Shown: one piece after another, positions 10,431 through 22,745 of the stretch
Numbering within the stretch: the stretch's first letter is position 1
Layout: every line of letters begins with the position of its first letter
Assembly (NCBI GenBank): GCA_958496175.1
Contig: OY292279.1
Span: 3,534,001 to 3,598,000 of the forward strand
Reading direction: 5' to 3'
Length of the DNA: 64,000 nt
Origin: Sisyra terminalis
Taxonomy: Eukaryota > Arthropoda > Insecta > Neuroptera > Sisyridae
Notes under the pieces: generated by a model
Seen by the model: only the letters and a program-made list of their open reading frames with translations
The model's database searches: none
What the model was told of the DNA's origin: nothing
Made by a program: the position numbers and the translations under genes

Positions 10431-13430
10431 AAAAAATTCAGAAAAAAAAGCATTTAAAGAATATTCCTCAACTGGCAAACATTTGACAGGTTGCAACATA
10501 AACCGGTCGTTATTTTAACTGACAAACGAATATAAAACTTATAGAAATCGATTTCGATCAAATTCGCGATGCTTTTCATCCCTCTTATCAAGAAAATATA
10601 AGAGCATGTTCCATCCCCAATTGCAAGCTCACATGTCTATTACCTCCAAGTCCAGACACGATAAGTTATTCCACCATAAGCGCGCGTGTTTCACTCCTCG
10701 AGCTTTTACAACTAACCCTAGCCGCATACCAACTACCACGTCTTGCCACCCCTCACCAGTGCATCACATCCCCCAAAATGATGGTTACTCAGCCGCCGTT
10801 AGGCTAATAAAATAATAATGATATTTATGTAAAAGGTATATGCACCACCCCCATCCCATTCATGCCCTTATCTATTCGCGCAAAGCTCGAAAGCTCCCCC
10901 TCGAAAGTCAAACGTAAATGCATCTAATATTTCAGCCGTAATAAAATGGAGAGTCAAATGATTTCCGGTGAAAATTAAGTTTGTGTTAGCGAGCTTTTAA
11001 AATTGCTAAACGACTTTATAGATTGGTAACAATGAAATTTCTGGCGGGATGTTATTACAACGAAAAAAAAAGGGATAGAAGCTTGAGGAAAAAAATCAGG
11101 ACAATATCGTTCACGCAAGTGTTTCTAAGAGCTTTTAAGGTTTTCTTTTTCAATTGAAAGAATTAAAAACCGGGGATAAAAGGACAAAATAAACGGAAAT
11201 AAATCAAGTGAATTGATTTTTTTTCCGTCGTTATAAAGGGCAGTCAACATCCCAACAATGGCTATAATAATAATAATAAAAAGTTATTTCTTTCATCTTC
11301 TGAAAATATGCCGAGATGGCATCAAACCTTTTTTTCTCTGCAACCAAAATATTCTTTTCCTTTTTTAACTTTTGGAAATATCAATTTTTTTCTACTAATA
11401 TACTAAAAGTTTAGTGGAAGAATTTCGCGTGGTCTCTCCATTACGGTGGTAGATTTCATCAAAATTATGTTTAATCAAAATTAATGACGAAACTCTTTGA
11501 AACAAACAGCCATTGAAATATTTTGCAGTAGCAATGGGATATAGTGGATTGGGGGAGTCCCCTGTGAAGAATGCGTGAAATGCAATAGTGTTTTCTCAAC
11601 GGGAAAACTACCTTTTACTAATAATAAGCGTATGTGTTGGCCTCGTCTTCCCTAAGAGTCACAACACCGTTTTGCTTTTGCCATATCATTTATCATGGGC
11701 GAAAATAAACGAGCCCGACACACTCATGTTTCATGTCGACAGAAAAGTGTGGAAAATTTTATATGGTGGACGAGAAAATTATTCCGAAGGAACATAATTT
11801 GCAAGGTGCAAACGGACGGGTACGGTCCAGTGGGTACAATGGGATACAATTGTGAACTCTAAATTTTGATGAAATTGAGATTTTCTTTGTTGAAAACTCG
11901 GGGGGGGGGGAGGCGAATGAAGAAAATTATGATGTGGATAACTGAATTGTGGGAATCATTCTTTTGGAAAAGCGCGATAACCACGTTTGCTTTACTCGGT
12001 TAATTCGTATAAAAGATGGGATTTTCGGACTTTTTTGCTTGGGAATTCCAAAGAAATGTTTGATTTTATAACGTGGAGCTTTCCATTGTGCAACTACAAA
12101 AATGTTATAATTTTCAATAAATATATTTCCGCTAATTATCTAAAGAAAATTTCAAGAAAGATGTAAAGAAATATGTGCAGTCGTTTGAAATTGAAAGAAG
12201 AAATCCTAGTTAGTTAAAAAGTTAATATTTGAAGCTTTAAATCGGTTAACACTTTCAAAAAATCATCCCAAAAATATTTTGAAAATGAAGAGATTGTTCA
12301 AGTGAATCAACAAAATATTATTTCTCTTTTTCGTGAAGAATCATTTCTTTGTGGTATTTTCTTTAATCATCGTTAATTATCTATTATTTTTCTTTCGAAG
12401 TTTTGTGATTTCTATAAAAAACTAAAACATTGAATTTAAATGAGAAGCCCTTCGAAAAATGGATTAATTTTTCAGGAAAATCATGAACCAATTTTGTTAA
12501 AGTTTTCTATTGAATCGTCTTTTTTCTTACTCAAATTTAATTGCAATGATTTTTTCAGGTTACTACGTAAAATTTTTTGATCAATCGAGCCTAAAGTTTA
12601 AGGATCTTTAATAATAGTAATCTTAAGTTCAATTTGAAGACACTATTTTTAAGGTGTTAAGAGCTTAGAACCTAAACAAACACACAATTGACAAGATAGA
12701 AGCTTTTAAAATATGGATCTAAAGAAGGATTACAAAAATAAGCTTGGTGAAGTAAAATTTCAAACCATTAAGCACCTACTTCAAAAAATGGACAGGAAAA
12801 ATGAAATTTTGGGGACCATGATAATAGGCAAGTCTTAATACTTTGGACATATTATGGGCAAAAGTTCAGCAAAAATCATTAATTAATAAAATTAAAAATC
12901 ATTAAATTAAAAATTAAATTAAAAATTAAATTAAATCATTAAAAATCATAATTAATTAATTATAAGTTTCTGTTTTAGTTATATTATTTTAATAATAACG
13001 TTTCACGTTATTTCACTTAATTAGTATGAAAGTTTATGTAGTACTTATTCTAACAAAGCGATTTTTTATTTTTGTTTGTTTTTTTAACAAGCAAACTTTT
13101 TAAAATCTATTTTTTATCAACCAATGATTGTGACCAGGAACAATTATTTAACATTAAGGGAGCATTTTTTTGTCATATATTTCATAATCAATCAAATAAT
13201 AAAATCTTCCAAACCAACTTTTCTTCGGTATTTAGAAAAATTTGAAAATGAATTATTGTTGTTGAAAATAAATAAAATATTCGAATTTCCTTCCACGCTT
13301 TCGATCTATTTCCAACAATTTTGTATGTGCAACGTCAAAATGCGCGATATCGAATTGCTTTTTAGTCATGATAATCAAAATAAAGGTCATAATTTTTTTC
13401 GTTTTACATTGTATTTTCCAATATAAATGT
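10431..13430. other. Single-copy-looking DNA, no gene recognised
   Basis: The part 10560-11050 is GC-richer and contains three AAAGCTC/GAGCTTT motifs, two of them close together at about 10880-10895. An 11-G run lies at 11900-11910. From about 12880 to 12962 there is a low-complexity block built of AAATTAAA and AATTAATT. No coding region or splice pair was found. Confidence 0.4.
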
Positions 13431-14449
13431 ATATTTGTGGTCGATGAAATTTGGAAAGTGTTTTTCTAATACGATGCAGATATATAATAAGAAAGGATTT
13501 TTTGATAATTCCTCCTCTAAAAGAGTGAAAAATGGTGGCAAAGTTTGTACGGCATAACGTCTAATAAACAATCGAAATTTCAAATTTAATTATCAAGGTA
13601 TGTTCGTTATAGACGAAACGTTTTATCACTTAAAATAAAACAATGTTGGTTTATTATTAGAAACAAAAACGTAGGATCTGCTTTAAAATTTAAACTCTAA
13701 TATATATATCTAAAAAAGGTAAAGTTTATAAATGAACATTACATTTTTGGGCTTTCACATATTGTAAACCTGAAAATCCGATATATGTAATCACAAATAC
13801 ATTAATGAGCGAATATCGAATAGCGAGGAATTCGGCGAACTGAAAGAAAATGGTTTAATCATATAGTTGAAATTCAGATATTTTATTAATAAGTGCATAG
13901 ATACACAATGGTTATACTTGATTATGGAGGAACTAGGTTTCGTGCATTTGAACAAATTTTAATTTCGCCGTAGTTTTGTACATTTCAGTAGTGTAAAAGT
14001 TGAGACAATGAAATGGGATTTCTACTAATATTCTCAATATCTAGGCGAGTGTTTTGATAACTTTTGACTATTTTAAGTCATAATTATGACTGACTTTATT
14101 GAACTTAACGATAGTTTTAATTTATGTAGAGATGGTGATTGATTTACGGATTAATTGGTTCACGGTGGGTATACCTACCGTAGATATACTGAATAGACCA
14201 TACTCTTTTTAGATATTTATAAATACATTTTGAAAATTAATTGATCATTATATACAACTCTTTTATTCTAAGTAACAGTTAAATGTGTCTTTTTAAAGTT
14301 GACAAAAAAGTGTTTTCAGGTATGATTATGTTTTTCGTAAAAGAAATAAGAAAAATAATAATTTTCATATGGTACTACAAATAGCAAATTTGAAAAGAAA
14401 ATATAATCTACACCTTCGTTACGCAGACGAAGTCGTGGGGATCAGCTAG
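13430..14449 (+). mobile_element. Helitron 3' part
   Basis: From about 13800 to 14449 this matches 7785-8419 nearly base for base, and it ends in the same ATCAGCTAG with T following at 14450. About 13440-13600 matches the distal part of the 6329 copy (for example CTCTAAAAGAGTGAAAAATGG). A terminal hairpin CTTCGT/ACGAAG sits just before the 3' end. No TC...TATACTAAT 5' end is visible upstream, so the copy is 5'-truncated or its start has diverged. Confidence 0.7.
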
Positions 14450-17400
14450 TCGGGGATAAATCTCTAGTTGCATTGCTATATTTAAATTTAAGTTTAAATT
14501 CTTGCAATCTGCTTAAGATTTCTCCAGAAACTTAAATTATATAGTAAGGAATTCTTTTAACAAAGTATAGTTATTTTTTTTTTGAAAAATGATCAAAAAT
14601 TTGGGATTAAATGAAAAAAATTGAAAAAAATCATTTGATCATTGTTGGTTCCATAATCATTGATGTTTATTAACTCCATATTTTTCGTAGTTCTTGGAGT
14701 CATCGTTGATTACTTGTTATGGGATTTTCCCCGTTTTTCCTTTCCTCTAATTCAATTCCCCAACGTTTTATATGCATATTACTCACCGCTATTCCCAGTT
14801 ATGTATCCATTTTTTTCTCTGTTCTCTCTAATTTGTACAAAAATATCATAAACATTGTAATGAGTGTGATGTTAATGTTCCGTAACTTTACATTTTACGT
14901 TTTTGAATGGGGAGGAATAGTGAATGGTTTATTTGGAGAGGAGCGGTTCCGCGTAGTTACATATACATACATTTCACCTCCTCCCATTCCACCCGAACTC
15001 GACTCGATGGCACTAGTATAGGGAAGACAAGGCTATTCCTCTACCTATATATGGCCAAATATATTCGCCCCGTGTTCAGGAACATCACGGAACGCGGTGG
15101 TATCGCAGGGATAAAATACCTAAGTAAGGTCCTCGTTATTTATGTTCTAATGAATGTTGCTCCACTACGAGACATTGTATATTATGCCATAAAGACTTGA
15201 ATGCTCGTAAAATAAAGTATTAACCAAATAAAATTGAAACTTTGTAAGATAGAAAATAATAATGGGATTGAGGGAAATGGGGTTTTGTTTTGTTGGAAAA
15301 AGATGTTTGATATATATTTTTTCGGTGGATTAATTGAATGTGAGAAGTATGGCAGCTTGTTGGTGATTCTGTTCGTAAAACCAATTTTGGTTTAAGAGCT
15401 GTCTGTTATGTGTGGATTGGTCGGTGGAGGTTTTGGTATGTGCTTGAGCTTTATCAAAGTGTCAGAGAACATCTTCAACAGCGTAACGGGATTTCGTGTT
15501 GGAATCTTAAAGACCACCGCCAATCCAAAGACTTATTAATTCAGTTGGTTGAATTGTTTCGAGACTTAATCATAGTAATGAACTTTTTTCTTCAAAAATT
15601 AGTATCAGGTATTTGGAGAAATTTATTGTTATTGGATTTATCCTAAACTTCACCATAAAGTTTTATAGTAATGGATTTTATTGATTTATCATATTATGTA
15701 CTTCAGTTTCACAAAAAAATGATCTATAAAAGAGAGTAAGGGATTGATTTTTATCTTGATCCAGCTTATTTAAGAAGTGGCAGAATTCAAATAATGCTTT
15801 GAAAAAGTTTTGAAAAAATTAAAGAGAAGAAATTATTAGTAATATTTAGAGATCAAAGAAAAAGGACGACGCAATAATGACATTAATTTTTCACTCCTAA
15901 ATCGTAATTTTTTTTACCTAAAAACAAGGAATTTTTGTGTTTTTTTTTTTTGAAGAAAATAATTCCAGCCTCCACTTTAGTGTATTTGCAAGTCATTGTT
16001 TACAACGATGAGGCCCATCTCAGGTTAAAAAGTTTTTAAATTTCACAACTTCATACTTTAGGCTTTGCTGTTTTTATTATAAATTAAAAAAAAATCGGTG
16101 CTTGAAGGTCAAAAAGAATAGTTTTTTGGTGAAAAATTATTATGATTTTTCCTTTAAAATGAGAATTTTCCAAATTCTTAATTTTTCTAAACATTGAGTG
16201 ATAATTTTTCTGGAAAATGCAAGAACTAAGGGTAGAAATTGTTTCATCAATATTAGCGAAAATCTCCAAATTTTGAGGGCAAAAAAAAAACTTTAAGTTA
16301 GGGGTTTGTTTAAGGAAATTTTAATTTCGACTTGAAATAAGAGGCAAAGAATATTTTCAGAATTAAATCCTTAATATTAGTTGCATGGTTTTCACAAAAA
16401 TTGATTAATTCTATGGGGTGATTTTTGTGATGGTTTTTTAAAGATTCGAGATTCAGAACTTGAAACCAATTTTAGATATTGATGACAAATCGTTTAGAGT
16501 TGAAGAAATTACAATTTTTCATACAATTGAAGCTACAATTATAAGCTTTCAGGAAGAAATTTTAAATTTAAGATATGAATAACAGTTAGCCCAGAGTATA
16601 TGTTGTTTTGTCTAAAATGTCCTTTTTGTCAAGTATATGTCACATATTACATGGTTAAATACATTATAGTCACCTACTGAAGTATGCATTAATTTGACAT
16701 TTTGGACTTGCAATACCTCTGCTCCTAGTCAAATCTCAAACTCCAAATTTAAGGTGCATAATACTATTATATCGTACTATAATGGGGTGATATTTCAGAT
16801 TTTTATCTGGTCCCCCACCAGAGATATTGAGCTCAGAAAATTGCAAATTTTGAAAATTTCCAAATTTTGTTATTTTTTATTTTAAAAAGACTTAAAGTCT
16901 CAGACTTCAAATTTTGTTTTTGAATACAACTAGTGCCTAATTGTCTGTAAAAAAAGTTTTAACGTATAGACTCTTTCCCTTTCTTTACAATCTTTCCGTG
17001 AAAATTGGAGTTTTTACAAATGAGAGCTAAAAATTTAGGCTGAAATTTCATCCCTTAGAATTACATTTCGGTGAAAACTTCTTATTATAACCTTATAGCT
17101 TATATTTTTATAAACCCACTGCTTTTAGTTTCATTTAGATAGGACAAATAGGGTCTGAGATAATCAAGTTTCCACAAACCCTTAAAAGTGCGAAAATTTC
17201 TGCGTCTAGTAAAACTAATATGGCCACCACTGGAAAACTAAAAACCAATAAAATTAAAATAATGATGAATTTGAACTACCTACATGTTGGGGTGGTAGCA
17301 CACAAAATTTTTTTTTTTTTTTTAAATGGTCGAGCAATCATTTCATTTATTTTTGGAACCACTTTAGTTGGACTGATCCAGAAGATATAAAAACCTATTT

Positions 17401-19234
17401 TTTTCCATTCAATTTTAATCCTTAATTTTTGATCGTTTTTTAAAAAAATTACCTGAAGTTTATTACAAGATATCCTCACTATAATTTAAGTTTCAAAAGT
17501 TTTAACTTTCATTTAAATATAGCAATGCAATTGGAGACTTGGCCCCGATAAAAATAATCGATTGATGTAAAAACTTAAAATAATTATCATACAAATTCCA
17601 AACGATATAAAATCAAAAGTTTATAAGTTCAACGATTTGTCGTTTTGCCCGTAATTTTGTGTGGTGATATATTTTATTTTGAGTGTCGAACAAAAAAGCC
17701 TGTGACTTGGGAGCTTTCATCGGGCGTAAAAGCTTAATAATGTTCTTAACATAAAAATGTTTTTATTCGACGTTTCGCATTGCCCCACCGTCGTATCTGC
17801 AAACCAAATGACATCATATCGTTCATACTTAAACGTCCGAAGGTAATTCCACGCACTTTCCTCGTTCTCGTTAACACTTTGTATTCGAATGTATCGAATT
17901 TATGTAACGAAGAAAATTATACAAAACCGGCAAAAGCATTCCATTAAATATTCGTTTTCCAAATACCAAGCGATAACATTTGAATAAATGTTCATTTAGA
18001 AAGTATGTATGCGAGCGAAAAGGAAATTTACATTAAAGTATAAATCATATTTTATTTTTTATTTTTTTCGACAATGATTTCTGATTATTGTATTTCATTG
18101 TCGGCTTTTAAATAAACTTTGAAGTGCTGTAATTTTTTTATGCTAAAAGAAAAAAACCACTTTAAACTTATACGACCAGTTGATGAAAACTTTAAAATTA
18201 TCCAATTAACCCCTAACACATCCCTAATTATAATTTGTGACGTCCAAATTTCATATTTGTACCCTTTGTTTGCAAAACTATGGAAAAAGAGTAATTAGCC
18301 ACTGATTTAAATTATATAAAATTGAAAATATGGCAGATGCAACTCGTTCATATTATCCAGCTTTTAATTCGCATCGCATTTTAACATTTCATTGTTGCAA
18401 TTTTCTGTTTTTTTTTTTGGTATTAATTAAATCAAAAACAGACGAATAATGTTAACAATTATAAAATGCATCTGCGTTGCATTTGAGCTTTGTTACAAAA
18501 AAAAAAAAAACATCCACGAATTTATGCACATATATCAGATGCATTACGAAAATTAGCTCGACTGTTATAAAAATGTGTTGCTGAATGAAAACGTATGCAA
18601 ACAATAAAGTTTTATTCTCACTGGACTTAAATTCACTAATACTTGCCTGCATAGTATATGCAATAATATGTAGGAGTTTTCGTCGCATTTATAATATTTT
18701 CATGCGGACATGGCGCGGCAACGTTAAATTATGCATATCGTACAAATAAATTGAGACAAATGTTTTGTTGCACAATTGGCACTTGGCTGGTCGGTCGGGG
18801 GGGGGGGGGGGGTGATGGGTGCACACTTGATAGTCGCAAATTTGATAGCAACATAAAACGAACTGTAAATGTTTTATGGAGCTTTTTTTTTCCACGATAA
18901 ATTCGAATTATATAAAAATGTCAAATAAGTTGAGCAAGTAGTTGGTTTTTTCTTTTTTTCTTTGTATCAAATGAAGAGACAATGTTTTATTTGCTCGAAG
19001 AAACTAACATTGTTATAAAACTTGCAATTGGTATCTTGTGTCTTTTTTTTCGAGGCAAAGAAAAACCACTTCTGAAGTGAAGTAGGAATGGGATGCATGA
19101 CTTTGAGACAAAAATTTAATTGCTAAAACTATTAAATGGAACACTTCTTCGATTAACAGACTTAAACCACCAAAAACGTGGAAATTTTTTAGTCTAAATT
19201 ATCAATAAATAAAAAAAATATTATTCTAAAAAAA
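14450..19234. other. Mostly single-copy DNA, no gene recognised
   Basis: The parts 14650-15200 and 17640-18950 have mixed composition and several overlapping short frames without domains. The part 15900-17500 is AT-rich and featureless by eye. A 16-G run lies at 18797-18812. I saw no splice-site pair strong enough to report. Confidence 0.4.
18797..18812 (+). repeat. G16 homopolymer
   Basis: Sixteen consecutive G residues sit inside AT-rich unique DNA. Shorter runs occur at 5088-5096 and 11900-11910, and G-rich clusters at 23828-23840 and 27539-27547. Such a run can form an intermolecular G-quadruplex, and its true length may be uncertain because homopolymers are error-prone in sequencing. 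Confidence 0.8.
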
Positions 19235-20115
19235 ACAGGTCTGTACTTCTTCAATTAAGTGACTTTCCTCTTCCAAGGAATAAAAGGGCATTCCGTGTAA
19301 CGATAGGTAAAATATCAGAGAAAATTTGAGAACCAGTTTCTTTTTTGGTTTCAAAAATTGATAATTTTTAATCATTTTAAAAGTGCGCATCCGTATAACT
19401 CATAAGATTTACTTTTTCTTATGAATTTTAAAATTTTATATTTCCAAAATTTCTGTAGACCAATATTTTGAGAGCCGCTGTCTTGGCAAGCGTGGTTCCA
19501 ATAGGGTGCAGGCTTTCAGGTTTTAAATTAATTAATTTAATTCTTAAAATTAAATTCTTAAAATTCAAATTTTCATGATTCTTTAGAAAACAGGTCTGTA
19601 CTTCTTCAATTAAGTGACTTTCCTCTTTCAAGGAATAAAAGGGCATTCCGTGTAATGATAGGTAAAATATCAGAGAAAATTTGAGAACCAGTTTCTTTTT
19701 TGGCTTCAAAAATTGATCATTTTTAATCATTTTAAATTGCGCATCCGTATAACCCATAAGATTTAGTTTTTCTTATGAATTTTTTAAAAGATTTGATCAA
19801 CCATACTTTTCTTTACCCAGATTATGTTTTCAAAATTTCTGTAGATCAACATTTTGAGAACCTCTGTCATGGCAAGCGTAGTTCCAATAGGGTGCAGGCT
19901 TTCATGTTTTAAATTAATTAATTTAATTTTAAAATTAAATTTTTAAAATTCAAATTTTCATGATTCTTTAAAAAACAGATCTGTATTTCTTCAATAAAGT
20001 GACTTTTCTCTTCCAAGGAATAAAAGGGCATTCCGTGTAATGATAGGTAAAATATCAGAGAAAATTTCAGAACCGATTTCTTTTCTGGTTTCAAAAATTG
20101 GTCATTTTTAAATTG
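19235..20115. repeat. Tandem repeat, two full and one partial unit
   Basis: Units start with ACAGGTCTGTACTTCTTCAA or a close variant at about 19236, 19591 and 19976. Landmarks are AAAAGGGCATTCCGTGTAA and TCTTGGCAAGCGTGGTTCC followed by AATAGGGTGCAGGCTTT. The third unit ends near 20110. A dispersed copy of the second half occurs at 21700-21885 and a fainter trace near 22190. Confidence 0.8.
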
Positions 20116-20394
20116 ACAAAACTTTAATCTATTTAAAAAAATATATAAAAAAATCCTCCCAAATTTACAGTAGTTGTTAGTAGATGTCACTATTTCCCAT
20201 TGTAAAATTTATGCCAAGAATAAGGTTTCAAAACTTTTAACCACAATTTTCCTTAGATTTTCTGATTGCAAAAATATAATTTTGAAATTATTACAAAACA
20301 ATTTTTGGTCGGCGTTATTTTGCTCTTTGAATCAAATTTAAAATTCCTATGCTTATTTGTACAGAAAGCTTTAAAGCTCCGTTATCTTACTTAC

Positions 20395-20462
20395 AAAGTT
20401 CTTTGAAATTTTTTCTTCTTCGGTTGACCACCAGTCATTGAGTAGAAAATCAATGAACTTAC
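20395..20462 (-). other. Candidate small exon (recursive-splice type)
   Basis: On the minus strand this 68-nt segment is bounded upstream by TTTTTTTTTGCAG and downstream by the strong donor GTAAGTAAG (complement of 20386-20394). It begins with GTAAGT, itself a consensus donor. Two of three frames are open. One reads KFIDFLLNDWWSTEEEKI with start phase 1 and end phase 0, and the other contains MTGGQPKKKKFQRT. I do not recognise either peptide. Its length is not a multiple of three, so inclusion would shift a reading frame, as expected of a poison or recursive-splicing exon. The splice signals are seen directly; the function is inferred. Confidence 0.5.
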
Positions 20463-20487
20463 CTGCAAAAAAAAAGAAAAATTAGTA
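20457..20487 (-). promoter_or_regulatory. Candidate recursive splice site (ratchet point)
   Basis: Read on the minus strand: TACTAAT (complement of 20481-20487), a tract of T with one C, then TTTGCAG, immediately followed by GTAAGT (complement of 20457-20462). This is the classic CAG|GTAAGT juxtaposition that regenerates a 5' splice site after the upstream intron segment is removed. Such sites are known from very long insect introns. The branch-point-like motif is about 19 nt from the AG, a normal distance. It implies transcription of the minus strand through this window. Confidence 0.55.
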
Positions 20488-20489
20488 AG

Positions 20490-21700
20490 GCAAATAGGAG
20501 AAAAATACCAAAAGATATTATTTTTGTGATCAATATTAAACTTTAATCATTAAATGAGAATATAAACTCAATTTAAAGCTGTTGTAGGGATCTAATCACT
20601 AATGTGGGTACCTTAGTTTTTCTTAAGAATTATTTTTTCTAATCTCTTGATTTCTAGCCAATTTTTTTAAATATATTAGACTTTAGTTAACAAGTGGAGG
20701 AAGATAATTTCAATAAGAAGCTGTTAAAGACATCTAATCACTAATTTTTATATCTTAGTTTTCGTTAGTATTTTTTTTATTTCTTGTTTTCTAGCCAAAA
20801 TTATTGATCCTTAATTCGGAGTTTATATTAAACAGGTAAACTCTATTTGCTATGATAATTAAATTTTAGCCAAACCACTACTATTTACGTCTTGAAATCG
20901 ATCCAAAATATTAGGGTTTTCTAATAAAAATATTGGTTACTTTTATGTCAAATTTATGACCAGCTATTTCAATAAATTCAAATAAATTCCTACTAATTTT
21001 TGCGTTCACTTTTTGCAAATTAAAAGAATATTTTTGGTACCAATTTCCCAAAACAATTATTTCAATTTCGATAAAAAACGAGAAGACCCAATTTCCAGGG
21101 CATCTCTTAAAATCGATTTTACACGATCAAGAGTGTTTGCCATGGGCAAAACAAATGACAATCGGTTTGTGACCACCCCAAATATAGATTAGAGGAATTT
21201 AAATCTCTCAACCAAACTTTTAATACTTTTGCTAAGCCAATAATGCCATTTAAAGCTTGAAATTGTCTTTATGGAACACAACTTGTCTTGTATTACCTAA
21301 TTCTGACCTCTGCTGGACATTTTTGTATTAAAAATTGATAAAATTTTGGACCGAAGAAGTCTTAAAGAGGTCTTTTTCTTATTGAATAACAACTCATGGA
21401 ATACGATAAACTTCTAGGGCTATCATAAACAAAATTAAATCTTTCGAAATTAATTATTGTTTAGTACTTACTTAAGCCACTATTCTAAGATTAAACCATT
21501 ATTTTTACTAAAGTTCCTTCTTATGTTTCAAGAGTTTGGAAATTATAACTCCTAATTACACTTTCTGAGGCTGAAATGCTAAACAAGTCGATTGAAACTA
21601 CAGTGGAACCATTTTCGAAGATTTTTTTCACCAAAAATTTATTTTTGGTTTCCTTAAGTATTTGAGGTATTTTTGCGCATTTTAAATCCAAAATACTGAA
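20490..21700. other. AT-rich intron-like DNA
   Basis: No coding region is visible. The phrase TTAAAGCTG(T)TG followed by AGGGATCTAATCACTAAT (about 20573-20601) recurs in altered form near 20721-20743, which suggests a weak local duplication. Confidence 0.4.
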
Positions 21701-21885
21701 AATTGCGCATGCTTATAACCCATAAGATTTACTTTTTCTTATGAATTTTAAAAATATTTGATCAACCATACTTTTCTTCACCCAGATTATGTTTTGAAAA
21801 TTTCTGTAGATCAACATTTTGAGGGGCTCTGTCTTGGCAAGCGTGGTTCCAATAGGGTGCAGGCTTTTATGTGATTTAGTAGTCC
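21700..21885. repeat. Dispersed copy of the 19.2 kb repeat
   Basis: It matches the second half of the 19235-20115 unit in the same orientation, from GCGCATGCTTATAACCCATA through TCTTGGCAAGCGTGGTTCC to GTGCAGGCTTT. Confidence 0.7.
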
Positions 21886-22214
21886 AGTAAAAAGTAAATA
21901 ACACCTCAAGAATTTTTTTTCCAAATTAAAATTGAAGTCTGTACGTCTAAAAATGTTAACCATGATTCTCATAAAATTTTCCAGCCAAAAAACTCTTCTA
22001 CGTCCTTTACTTCTTTTCCCTTGAATTTAAGATTTTCCACGATTATCGACAGTACTTGGATATAAAGAATTCAAAGTATTAAAACTTTCACTTCAGGATT
22101 TTCTTTTCTTGCTCAATTTTTAAAAGTATTTAATCGTTAGAAATTTTCTTCTTCCAGCTTGAATTCAGAACCACTCTATGGACTGAAATTTTGAGAGCTA
22201 CTATTTTGGCAAGC

Positions 22215-22745
22215 ATTATTTCTAGTTCAGCAGTCCAGTAATTTTTTTTTTACTAAAAATTTGAATATGAAAATATGGTCTTTACGTTTTTTAGTAGCTT
22301 TTAGTATATAATTGCCAGAATTATGACTTTTCTTATCGATTCCTTCAGAATCTGTTAAGTTACCAAATAATATTCAGGAGCTTTTTTTTGACTTCTTTTG
22401 AAGTAAACAGTTTTATAAAGGCATTGAATTGCGATTCTTCCATCGATTGTATTATCTGCCTTTTCATAAATTTAATTTGGGTTAAAAATCATCTAAAAAG
22501 GCTTCAAAAGGAGAGGTCTTTTCAGCATCGTTTTTGACCCAATTTTTTAATGGAAGAATTTGTTTAACTGGTCTTTTTAAATACCATGCAGCTTTTTAGA
22601 GTGAAAAGTTTTAACGCTCTTCAGATTTTGGTTTTAGCCCTTTATCTTTTTCCTGATTTTCATATTCTCTTCGATATACTGAAGTAATTAATCCACAAAT
22701 ATTTCAATGCAAAATTTTGCCTTTTTGTAATTATATTTGTAAATG
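22215..22745 (-). pseudogene. Jockey-like retrotransposon relic, pre-RT region
   Basis: On the minus strand the decayed frame includes KNWVKNDAEKTSPFEAFLDD (complement of about 22487-22560). It resembles the segment between endonuclease and reverse transcriptase in Jockey-clade elements, which has a W...S/D..K...F..hL pattern. Downstream pieces read QILKESIRKVIILAII, like the helix before the first RT block. Stops and frameshifts are frequent. The same sequence occurs inverted at 24790-25265, so two copies face each other about 2 kb apart. Confidence 0.6.

Noticed and set aside
14650..15200. Three overlapping plus-strand frames of 63-100 codons
   Set aside because: They overlap in different frames of one patch, have hydrophobic or low-complexity composition and no domain or splice context.
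17450..17465. Minus-strand CTTCAG|GTAATT as a third recursive splice site
   Set aside because: No pyrimidine tract and a poor donor; it fails the pattern met at the two reported sites.
17766..17784. CGACGTTTCGCATTGCC, resembling the hammerhead GAAACGT side
   Set aside because: No CTGANGA and no stem II partner nearby on the complementary strand.
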